Assembly (NCBI RefSeq): GCF_009847015.1
Contig: NZ_WVEM01000017.1
Location: forward strand, 1-64,000
DNA: 64,000 nucleotides
Direction: 5' to 3'
Source of the DNA: Sunxiuqinia indica
GTDB taxonomy: Bacteria > Bacteroidota > Bacteroidia > Bacteroidales > Prolixibacteraceae
Made by a program: the position numbers and the translations under genes. Positions 14,713 through 21,768 of the stretch are shown here, piece after piece. Under the pieces are notes generated by a model. That model had not been told where the DNA came from. It saw only the letters and a program-made list of their open reading frames with translations, and searched no databases. The first letter of the stretch is position 1. Every line of letters starts with the position of its first letter.

Positions 14713-14925
14713 TTATGCAATCTTGGTTACCTTCAACATATTATTTGATTTATCCTTTTTAGTGGTAAAATCAGAAGAAGATTCAGTTTTTAGCTGCTGA
14801 ATTGTAGCTCTCACCGACGTAACCCTTGACAACGGGAATTCAGCCGTATCGTATAGATTCATGCCTTTAAGGGTAGGGGCGATAGGGGTTTTTACTGGTT
14901 TTTGCATAACAACATTTTTTTCCAT
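14713..14925 (-). CDS. Small hypothetical protein, first early gene
   Basis: A 70-residue protein starting MEKNVVMQKPVKTP; methionine 7 is an alternative. It includes a YDTAEFPLSRVTSVRATIQQL core and a lysine-rich tail. Proteins with a pattern of this kind (acidic turn, then RxxSVRxT) occur in Bacteroidota phages beside repressor genes, but their role is unknown. It is the first gene read leftward from the promoter at about 14990, about 60 bp from that box. Confidence 0.6.
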   Translation of the reverse strand: MEKNVVMQKPVKTPIAPTLKGMNLYDTAEFPLSRVTSVRATIQQLKTESSSDFTTKKDKSNNMLKVTKIA

Positions 14926-14989
14926 ACCTTTATTTCTTTCTTTAGTTAAATGATTTGTAGATTTACAATTTAATTCGTTCTTTCTTTTT

Positions 14990-15058
14990 CAAAAGTATAA
15001 ACAAAATGCAATCTACAAAACAAAATGCAATATTTAATATTAACAAAAAATTGTTAAT
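14990..15058. promoter_or_regulatory. Divergent lysogeny switch: early promoter and operators
   Basis: On the minus strand TACTTTTG at 14997-14990 matches the Bacteroidota -7 box TAnnTTTG. Two direct repeats AACAAAATGCAAT (15000-15012 and 15019-15031), 19 bp apart, cover the region just upstream, where a repressor would block RNA polymerase. A separate palindrome ATTAACA-N6-TGTTAAT lies at 15039-15058, nearer the repressor gene. Confidence 0.6.
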
Positions 15059-15076
15059 AACTAGTAATTCATTGAA

Positions 15077-15508
15077 ATGAAGGATGATATAAAAGACAGG
15101 GTTATTGCAGTGATGCATTATTTTGACTGCAATAATGCACAGTTCTCCCAAAAGGTTGGGCTTAATAACAATACGACTATCGGCAGAATTATTAAAGGGG
15201 ACACCCGCCCGAGCTTTGACGTGCTGTATAAAATATTGTCAACTTTCCCGGATCTTGACGCAAATTGGCTTATCCTTGGCCGTGGTAAAATGTTTTTACA
15301 TGCAGAGAATAAAACTGAAGTTAATGAACCTATTCCTGCTTATGGGTCCAATGATGGTAATGAAATTGAGATTCAGGAAATCAAGCTTGATATTTTGAAG
15401 TTAAAGCGTCAGGTCAATATCATTAATAAATTTGTTGAAGCGAATGAGCTTCTTGACCACCTTAAATCAATTAAAGAAAGTGCCAGTAAGCCCAATGTTG
15501 GCAAGTAG
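15077..15508 (+). CDS. CI-like phage repressor
   Basis: A 143-residue protein. Residues about 1-60 are a helix-turn-helix of the phage repressor type (NAQFSQKVGLNNNTTIGRIIKG, then PSFDVLYKILSTFPDLDANWLILGRGKM). There is no LexA-like peptidase domain. Instead a short linker leads to a coiled coil (residues about 100-130), as in many Bacteroidota prophage repressors. It is transcribed away from the early genes. Likely targets are the direct repeats and palindrome at 15000-15058. Confidence 0.8.
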   Translation: MKDDIKDRVIAVMHYFDCNNAQFSQKVGLNNNTTIGRIIKGDTRPSFDVLYKILSTFPDLDANWLILGRGKMFLHAENKTEVNEPIPAYGSNDGNEIEIQEIKLDILKLKRQVNIINKFVEANELLDHLKSIKESASKPNVGK

Positions 15509-15682
15509 GCTTTTGGGTAGCGGTAAGTCTTCATTTTCGTGCATTATCTTTAAAAGTTCCGACTTAATTTCGACAATTATCTTTTCATACTCGCCTATGG
15601 TTTCATCGGTGAGTTGATTACCTTTTTCCAAATGTTCCGATATCTCCCTCAGTCTAAGGGTTAATTGTTCTAGTCTCTCCAT
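15467..15682 (-). CDS. Small helical hypothetical protein
   Basis: A 71-residue acidic, helical protein starting MERLEQLTLRLREISEHLEKG, with leucine spacing that suggests a coiled coil. It converges on the repressor gene and overlaps its 3' end by 42 bp. The start has a clear ATG after an A/T-rich leader. Function is unknown; it could be a separately expressed lysogenic gene. Confidence 0.5.
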   Translation of the reverse strand: MERLEQLTLRLREISEHLEKGNQLTDETIGEYEKIIVEIKSELLKIMHENEDLPLPKSLLANIGLTGTFFN

Positions 15683-15734
15683 TTTAAAAACCGTTAAAAA
15701 TTAGTGGTAGAATAGTCCCTTCCCCAAGAGCCAC

Positions 15735-16352
15735 TTATTTTTTATGATTTCTTTTCTGGTGTAAGTTCTTCTCAATGCTGTCGATATCTTCAGCAAGCAT
15801 ATTGATTACATTTGACTTATAAACTGATCTATGCTGAATTAAGTATCTGATTCGGTATAAAATGATTAACACGATTAATGCGACAGGTATTACCAATATC
15901 CACTCCCATTCATCAACTTTGGCAATGCTTGGGTCAAAAGCTCCCCATGTTCTGAATACCTGGTGTGCGAAAGCAACAATAAATCCGTGTGCATAGTATT
16001 TATTGATGTGCAAAAAAGCCAGCAGTGCCAATAATGCAGTTGCAATCCTGGTTGATGCATGATAAACAAACAACCTCGCAGAAGTAAAACCGTGACTTGA
16101 TATCGTGAATATACCGACATCGAACGAGTCGGTTCCATTTGGAATTGAATAGGTAAAATAAATAATAAATGTCACCAGCATGGTTATTATGTTGGTGAAT
16201 AATATCCGGTAAAAAACTGGGGACCGAAAGTGAATTCCATCGGCCACCAATCTTTTAATTGATTTTCTCCAGTTATTATAATACTTCTGGCTCAGTAAGT
16301 TCGTCCTTGTTGATAAGAACTTTTCGGGTTTCTGGTTTTTCATCAAATTCAT
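15735..16352 (-). CDS. Multi-pass membrane protein, unknown function
   Basis: Up to 205 residues with four likely membrane segments (about 48-68, 88-100, 105-125 and 147-170) and a charged C-terminal tail. The family is unrecognised. The annotated 5' end overlaps the lipoprotein gene by 77 bp in another frame; a GTG or TTG start near 16250, just before the first membrane segment, would avoid this. It is near the att boundary, so it is probably lysogenic cargo. Confidence 0.55.
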   Translation of the reverse strand: MNLMKNQKPEKFLSTRTNLLSQKYYNNWRKSIKRLVADGIHFRSPVFYRILFTNIITMLVTFIIYFTYSIPNGTDSFDVGIFTISSHGFTSARLFVYHASTRIATALLALLAFLHINKYYAHGFIVAFAHQVFRTWGAFDPSIAKVDEWEWILVIPVALIVLIILYRIRYLIQHRSVYKSNVINMLAEDIDSIEKNLHQKRNHKK

Positions 16353-16425
16353 CGTCTTTCTCGCATGATGTAAAACAAATGCTTGTTACAAATAGAACTA
16401 AAAATAAAAAAAATACCTTTTTCAT
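16276..16425 (-). CDS. Small predicted lipoprotein
   Basis: A 49-residue protein starting MKKVFFLFLVLFVTSICFTSC. It has a lysine N-terminus, a hydrophobic core and a lipobox ending at Cys21, followed by an acidic EKDDEFDEKPE stretch. Bacteroidota export signals for surface lipoproteins are acidic like this, so a surface location is possible (inference). It ends just inside the start of the membrane-protein gene. It may be a superinfection-exclusion or host-modifying lysogenic factor, but nothing specific shows this. Confidence 0.65.
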   Translation of the reverse strand: MKKVFFLFLVLFVTSICFTSCEKDDEFDEKPETRKVLINKDELTEPEVL

Positions 16426-16690
16426 GATTCGAAATTTTTATGATTAAAAATGTAGAACCATGAAATTAAGCAATCGAATTGAAAAAAAAGTGGTGTTTTT
16501 GTTAAAAACGAAATCAAATATAAACAGATTTATTAACAAAGTAGTTGCATAAAAGCTATTCTGTAACATATATGTTTATTTCTTTATTGTTCGCCTATGT
16601 TCAGGGTAGTTATTATTTTTGCACGTGTCATGCAAAATACATGCAAAAATAAATAATGAAAATGTAACAATCAGTAATAGAATTGAATGC

Positions 16691-16749
16691 AGTGGTGATC
16701 ATCCTGCTTTGGGAGCAGGGGGTCCCAGGTTCGAATCCTGGTATCCCGA
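16691..16749 (+). other. Probable att site: 3' fragment of tRNA-Pro(UGG)
   Basis: A clean anticodon arm CCTGC-TTTGGGA-GCAGG (anticodon TGG), variable loop, T-arm CCCAGG-TTCGAAT-CCTGG and acceptor 3' strand TATCCCG plus A. The 5' acceptor strand and a proper D-arm are missing. Such 3' tRNA fragments mark the far end of elements integrated into tRNA genes, so the sequence to the left is element and the terminator to the right is probably the original flank. Confidence 0.75.
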
Positions 16750-16773
16750 CAGAATGGGAAATCAAAGAAAGTC

Positions 16774-16809
16774 AAAAGCCTGTAAATTGTATGATTTACA
16801 GGCTTTTTT
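16774..16809 (+). terminator. Rho-independent terminator after tRNA-Pro fragment
   Basis: Fourteen-pair stem AAAAGCCTGTAAAT (16774-16787) with ATTTACAGGCTTTT (16794-16807), ending in a T-run. It fits the natural terminator of the tRNA-Pro gene. Confidence 0.85.
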
Positions 16810-16910
16810 GATTTTAGCCATATCAATTCATATCAGAAAATATGGATCACTTTAAAAAGTTGTGGAAATAATAAAAAGTTAGAGATTTGTGTCTTTTTTA
16901 GAAGATACAA

Positions 16911-17294
16911 ATGACGTCACAGAACGACCACTATTTTGGCTTAATTAAGCTGATCTTACCAGAAGAATTATTCGATTATTTTGAGTTGACCAACGTTGAA
17001 GTTCAGGGCAAGCAGGTCCATGTTTATCTTGAAGAGGCTGATGAGAAACCGGCAGGCTATGAGGGGAAAAAACTAATTTCCAAAGGCTTTCATTCTCCTG
17101 TTACGATCCAGGACTTTCCCTTACGTGATAAAGCTATGTTTTTGCATATCAGGCGAAGAAGATGGCTGGTCGAATCCTCCGGTCAGGTGATCAGCCGCGA
17201 TTGGAATACTATTGCTAAAGGTACCCGCATGACCAAAGGTTTTGCGGCTTTTTTAAAAGGATTATTTGGACAATTACCCCATCAGCAGCAATAG
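16911..17294 (+). CDS. ISAon1-type transposase N-terminal protein
   Basis: A 127-residue protein starting MTSQNDHYFGLIKLILPEEL. It matches the separate N-terminal region protein of ISAon1-type elements: a helical head, a beta-rich middle, then FHSPVTIQDFPLRDKAMFLHIRRRRW with a basic cluster that probably binds the element ends. It ends with TAG and overlaps the catalytic frame by 29 bp in another frame. In this group the two frames are normally separate, so this part looks intact. Confidence 0.75.
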   Translation: MTSQNDHYFGLIKLILPEELFDYFELTNVEVQGKQVHVYLEEADEKPAGYEGKKLISKGFHSPVTIQDFPLRDKAMFLHIRRRRWLVESSGQVISRDWNTIAKGTRMTKGFAAFLKGLFGQLPHQQQ

Positions 17295-18249
17295 TCTGGA
17301 TAAGTTTTATTCAATCAATGGCAACCAGTTCGGCCAGCAATACAAAGAGCATTTAAGTGATTATCGCCATTGGGAACAGAAAGCACATGCAGATGATTGG
17401 ATCCTGTTTCCAGGGAACCTTGGTTCAAGGTTGAGTATTGACGAAACATCCTTGTCGAACGGAGAGTTATACACCATTGTGACCAACAAAGCAGCCAAAG
17501 GAAAGCGCGGTGTTTTAGTGGCCATGATCAAAGGTACCAAAAGCCAGGAAGTTGTTGCTGTTTTGAAAAAGATACCGGAAAAGTTGCGCCGCAAGGTTGA
17601 AGAAATCACCCTTGACATGGCCGGATCGATGAACCAGATTGCCCGACAATGTTTTCCCCGTGCAACAAAAGTAGTCGATCGGTTTCATGTCCAGAAACTG
17701 GCTTACGATGCCCTGCAGGAAATGCGTATTGCCCATCGCTGGGATGCCATTAATGAAGAAACCAATGCCCTGGACAATGCCCGCTAGGAAAAGCGGGAAT
17801 ACGTCCCTTTACGGTTTGAAAACGGCGATACCAAAAAGCAACTGCTGGCCCGTAGCCGATATCTATTGTTCAAATCTGCAGAAAAATGGAGCCCATCTCA
17901 AAGGCAAAGAGCCCGGATACTTTTTGCACAATACCCGGACATCCAAAAGGCTTTTTGTTTGACCCATCAATTAAGACTAATCTTCTCGAAAGCAAAAGAC
18001 AAAGCAAGCGCTTACACCAAACTGGCCAGACGGTACAACGATGTGACAGAATCAGGATTCAAAGTATTCAATACCATCTCTGCAACCATCTACACGCATT
18101 ACAAAGAAATCCTGAACTTCTTTGACAATCGGAGTACCAACGCTTCTGCAGAATCGTTCAATGTTAAATTGAAAGCTTTTAGAGCAACCTTGAGAGGAGT
18201 GACAGACACCAACTTTTTCCTGTACAGAGTAGCTAAGATATTTGCCTGA
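17266..18249 (+). pseudogene. ISAon1-type DDE transposase, in-frame stop
   Basis: One reading frame that would encode about 327 residues, but a TAG at 17785-17787 splits it after NALDNAR; the downstream part continues in the same frame. Catalytic acids of a DDE enzyme are visible: D in SIDETS, D in TLDMAGSM, and E in SAESFNVKLKAFRA, the last lying after the stop. The element is therefore probably inactive unless the stop is read through. The frame may begin at the TTG at 17266 or through frameshifting. Confidence 0.8.
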
Positions 18250-18298
18250 AAAATAATCTCCACAGAAATTTAAAGTGATCCGTAAATATCACAATTCA

Positions 18299-18443
18299 GG
18301 TGAGTTAAACGGTGAGTCTTTTTTTATTTTACCATTGAACTCACCAGAAGGGATTAATCGTTTGTTTTTCAGCTGTTAGCAAAGGTAGATTTTGTAATTA
18401 TAAAGCATGCTTTTTGACCGGTTTTGGTAAATTCCGGTGAGTC
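18299..18443 (+). repeat. Repeated GGTGAGT sites before integrase
   Basis: GGTGAGT occurs at 18299-18305, 18311-18317 and 18436-18442, and inverted as ACTCACC at 18339-18345. Four copies within 145 bp between the IS and the integrase resemble arm-type binding sites of tyrosine integrases. Confidence 0.45.
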
Positions 18444-18505
18444 TTTTGACCTTGTTTTTCAACTGAAGCAGTTAAAACGGATTAAACCGATAAAAATTTA
18501 ATGAT

Positions 18506-19723
18506 ATGAAAACAACCCACACCTTTGGTATCCAGTTCATTATCCGGACCGGCAAAAAGGACAAAGACAAGGGGCTGGTTTACGCCCGGATTACTGTGGA
18601 GACCCGCAGGATCGAGATTTCCCTGAAGAAAACCATCGCAGTTGAAGAATGGAATAAAGCTCGTGGAATGGCCAAGGGCTTTAGTCCGGAAGCCAAAAAA
18701 TTTAACAGTTATCTGGAGCATGTCCGTTCGCAACTAACAGATGCTTACCGGGAGTTGCAGATCAACAAATTGAAGATTACCCCGGAAAATATTAAAGCGC
18801 TTTTCCTGGGCGATTCTGACGAACATACACTGATCGAACTGGTAGATTATCACAATACCACTCAAGCCAGTGTCCTTTCCCTAGGGACGATGAAAAATTA
18901 CCGGACTACAAAAAAGTACCTGGAACGGTTCCTTAAAAAGAAATTCAATGCTTCGGATATTTATCTGGTACAGGTCAACTACAAGTTTATCACTGATTTT
19001 GAATATTTCCTGAGAAATTACCAACCGTTGGATCATCAGAAGCCAATCGGGAATAACGGGGTGATGAAACACCAGGAACGATTTCGCAAAATGATTAACC
19101 TGGGGTTTCGCCTGGGCTGGATAACTCAGAACCCGTTTGATTCTTATAAATTGAGCTTTCGTAAGGTTGATCGTGGATTTCTAACGGAAAGAGAACTACA
19201 TGCCATTGAAAACAAAAAGTTCAAAGTCGAACGGTTACAAATTGTGAGGGATGTTTTTATTTTTAGTTGCTACACCGGCCTTTCTTATATCGATGCCATT
19301 AACCTGAGGACTGATGAAATCAACTTGGGGATCGATGGCCAATATTGGATCTTTTCAAAACGACAAAAGACAGATACGAAGCTGAGAATTCCGCTTTTAC
19401 CAAAAGCACTGGAAATAGCAAACAAGTGTCAGAAACATCCCAAATCAATCAGCAGGGAGAAGATATTTCCATTAATCTCAAACCAGAAGTTGAACAGCTA
19501 TTTAAAAGAAATTGCCGACTTATGCGGAATAAAAAAGAACTTGACTTTTCATTTGGTCCGTCACACTTTTGCAACCACAGTTACCTTGAGCAATGGTGTC
19601 CCAATTGAAACAGTTAGTCAGGTGTTGGGACATAAAAGCATTTCTACCACTCAGATTTATGCAAAAGTATTGGAAAAGAAGATCAGTGAGGATATGGGAA
19701 TGCTCAAGTTGAAGCTGAGATAA
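18506..19723 (+). CDS. Tyrosine recombinase/integrase, conjugative-transposon type
   Basis: A 405-residue integrase. It has an N-terminal arm-binding domain (about 1-95), a SAM-like core-binding domain (about 105-205) and a C-terminal catalytic domain. Catalytic positions: FSCYTGLSYIDA, with Ser where most have Arg; the K in KRQKTDTKLRIPL; HLVRH with the H and second R; GHKSI with H; and the nucleophile in IYAKV. Loss of the first Arg is known in IntDOT-type integrases of Bacteroides conjugative transposons. It lies 1.75 kb from the tRNA-Pro fragment, with an IS in between, and probably served an element inserted there. Confidence 0.87.
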   Translation: MKTTHTFGIQFIIRTGKKDKDKGLVYARITVETRRIEISLKKTIAVEEWNKARGMAKGFSPEAKKFNSYLEHVRSQLTDAYRELQINKLKITPENIKALFLGDSDEHTLIELVDYHNTTQASVLSLGTMKNYRTTKKYLERFLKKKFNASDIYLVQVNYKFITDFEYFLRNYQPLDHQKPIGNNGVMKHQERFRKMINLGFRLGWITQNPFDSYKLSFRKVDRGFLTERELHAIENKKFKVERLQIVRDVFIFSCYTGLSYIDAINLRTDEINLGIDGQYWIFSKRQKTDTKLRIPLLPKALEIANKCQKHPKSISREKIFPLISNQKLNSYLKEIADLCGIKKNLTFHLVRHTFATTVTLSNGVPIETVSQVLGHKSISTTQIYAKVLEKKISEDMGMLKLKLR

Positions 19724-19855
19724 CAAATTTTGCTATTACTCCGCTCAGGCATATTGGCCCTATATTATCCGGATCAATTACGTTCCGGTATCAATGACAA
19801 AGAAGGCGAAGTAGCTGATCGAAAAATGAGATTCCTTGCCGGATGGATTGATTAG
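19724..19855 (+). pseudogene. Unrecognised coding remnant after integrase
   Basis: Directly after the integrase TAA, the same frame stays open for 43 codons with a protein-like sequence (RSGILALYYPDQLRSG, then DRKMRFLAGWID) ending at TAG. It has no start of its own. It may be the C-terminal tail of a lost gene fused at a deletion junction, or chance. I do not recognise it. Confidence 0.35.
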
Positions 19856-19904
19856 ACTAAGTTTTGTTTTTTTGTTAGTTTTGTCACACCTGGAATTAAT
19901 TGAA

Positions 19905-20495
19905 ATGACTGAACCCGAAGCACAACTTGTAAAGAAAATTATGAATGGCGACGATGTTGCCTTTAAAGTTCTCTACAATAAATATTTTCCAAGGCTGTAT
20001 TATTTCATTTACGAGTTCGTTCGTATAGATGATATCGCGGAGAATATTGTCCAGGATACATTTGCAACGTTTTGGGAGAAACGGCAAACCTTAAAGGAGG
20101 ATATGAATGTCAGTTCTTACTTATATTCTGTTGCAAGGAACAATTGTTTATACCGGCTTCGGGATCAACGCTACAGACAAAAACTATTCACCTCGGGCTT
20201 AGCCGCTCCGAATGAATTGAACCAAAATCTAAGAGCTTTAGATGCAATTGACACGTCAGTCCTGGTTTTTAACGAGATTGAGCAAATCGTCGATAGAACG
20301 TTGGAAGATTTACCTCCTCAGTGCAAAAAGGTATTTATGCTGAGCCGGTTCGAAGGAATGAAAAACAGGGAAATCGCAGAGGAACTCAATATTACGACTA
20401 AAGCGGTTGAAGGGCATATAACCAGAAGCCTGAAAATATTTAAATCAACATTAAAAGATTACCTCCCATTGGTGACCTATATTTTTATTTCATAA
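19905..20495 (+). CDS. ECF-type RNA polymerase sigma factor
   Basis: A 196-residue ECF sigma factor from MTEPEAQLVKKI; the frame is open upstream from a TTG, but the ATG at 19905 gives the usual length. Region 2 is at about 20-90 (FKVLYNKYFPRLYYFIYEF, IAENIVQDTFATFWEKR) and region 4 at about 130-185 (LEDLPPQCKKVFMLSRFEGMKNREIAEELNITTKAVEGHI). It is held by the FecR protein encoded next and, by family logic, activates the susCD operon when the STN-bearing SusC binds its glycan. Confidence 0.87.
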   Translation: MTEPEAQLVKKIMNGDDVAFKVLYNKYFPRLYYFIYEFVRIDDIAENIVQDTFATFWEKRQTLKEDMNVSSYLYSVARNNCLYRLRDQRYRQKLFTSGLAAPNELNQNLRALDAIDTSVLVFNEIEQIVDRTLEDLPPQCKKVFMLSRFEGMKNREIAEELNITTKAVEGHITRSLKIFKSTLKDYLPLVTYIFIS

Positions 20496-20597
20496 CATTC
20501 TGCTTTTGAGAATAATAAGCTGTTTCTTGCATTTTTATTCAAACTTTTTTTGAAATTTCATATAGGGTAAATTCAATTTCGTGCAAATAATAAGTGT

Positions 20598-21605
20598 ATG
20601 GAACGAAATATGAAAAATACTGAGGACATAATGAATCTTGCCGCAGGCTGTATTGAGCCAGGACGTGAAGAAGAATTATTTTCAGAGATCGAGAAGGATC
20701 CGGAAAGTGAAAAGATATATAACAAGGCAAAAGCAGCATGGGCCTTTCTGGCATCATCCAAAGATATGCCAGAATACAAAATCGAAAATTCATACAAAAA
20801 GCTACAAGCAAGACTAAATACGAGAAGTAAAACACTCCGGTTAAAAACAAATCTTCTTTTAAAATACGCCGCTGTCCTGCTATTGTTTCTGTGTACACTA
20901 CCGTTAGCATTCTTCCTGAAAAATCAATTTGCCAATGAGACCGACTTAAAATACACATCAGTAGTTGCCAAGTATAAACAGATCGCTGAAGTGATTTTAC
21001 CGGACAGCTCAGTTGTAGTGTTAAACTCAGGAAGTACGTTAACATACAACAACAACTACTCTCGGGACAATCGTGATGTATCCTTAATAGGAGAAGCCTA
21101 TTTTGACATCAAAAAGAATAAAAAAATCCCATTAACGGTTAGTATTAATGATTTTAAAGTGAAGGTTTTGGGAACTAAGTTCAATGTCAGCGCTTACCCG
21201 GATGACCAGAAGATAACCGTTGCCCTTGAAACAGGAGCAGTTGAATTGCAGCATGAAATAAGCAAATCCTTCAGTTATAAACTGGAGCCTGGAGAAATAG
21301 CAGAATATAACAAAGCGATAAAAGATGTCAGAGTGAAAAAAACATCTATAGGAGATTATACCGCTTGGAAAAATGGGTTATTAGTTTTCAAAGATACACC
21401 AATGGATGAAGTCATTAAGATATTGGAAAGAAAGTTTAACGCAGATTTCATCGTTGAAGATTCTGCCATTTATGACCCTGCGTTTAATGCAACATTCCAA
21501 GACGAGAATCTGGTTGAAGTTCTGGATTACATTAAATTCACATGCCATGTCAACTATACTATTGGTAAAGATGATCGCAACAGAACAATCATAAAGCTCT
21601 ACTAA
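20598..21605 (+). CDS. FecR-type anti-sigma factor
   Basis: A 335-residue inner-membrane regulator. A cytoplasmic N-terminal part (about 1-85) binds sigma; one membrane segment lies at about 93-110; and a periplasmic FecR domain (about 130-230; QIAEVILPDSSVVVLNSGSTLTY, VLGTKFNVSAY) is followed by a DUF4974/STN-like C-terminal domain (about 265-335). It pairs with the sigma gene 102 bp upstream and the STN-bearing SusC downstream, a standard trans-envelope relay. Confidence 0.87.
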   Translation: MERNMKNTEDIMNLAAGCIEPGREEELFSEIEKDPESEKIYNKAKAAWAFLASSKDMPEYKIENSYKKLQARLNTRSKTLRLKTNLLLKYAAVLLLFLCTLPLAFFLKNQFANETDLKYTSVVAKYKQIAEVILPDSSVVVLNSGSTLTYNNNYSRDNRDVSLIGEAYFDIKKNKKIPLTVSINDFKVKVLGTKFNVSAYPDDQKITVALETGAVELQHEISKSFSYKLEPGEIAEYNKAIKDVRVKKTSIGDYTAWKNGLLVFKDTPMDEVIKILERKFNADFIVEDSAIYDPAFNATFQDENLVEVLDYIKFTCHVNYTIGKDDRNRTIIKLY

Positions 21606-21768
21606 AATTACTTGTAGTTAACCTAAAACAACCGCTTATGAAATAAAACGATGCTTAAAAAAAAGGAGATGCTACAAACACCTCCTTCTCTGTTTCTTAT
21701 GTGCTTAAGCTCCTTATACTTTTTGCACATAATAATTTGAATTACAAAACTCAAATCATTACAAATTT

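Larger units (their letters stand above)
16844..18281 (+). mobile_element. ISAon1-type (ISL3 family) insertion sequence
   Basis: A 1438-bp element bounded by inverted repeats. The left end GGATCACTTTAAAAAGTTG and the right end (read inward) GGATCACTTTAAATTTCTG share their first 13 bases and more beyond. Flanks GAAAATAT (16836-16843) and GTAAATAT (18282-18289) differ at one base, consistent with an aged 8-bp target duplication. It carries a two-frame transposase. Confidence 0.8.

Noticed and set aside
16619-16855. 78-codon open frame on the plus strand
   Set aside because: It crosses the tRNA-Pro fragment and its terminator; not a protein gene.
17361-17736. Minus-strand frames inside the transposase gene
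   Set aside because: Shadows of the transposase frame; composition follows the plus-strand codons.
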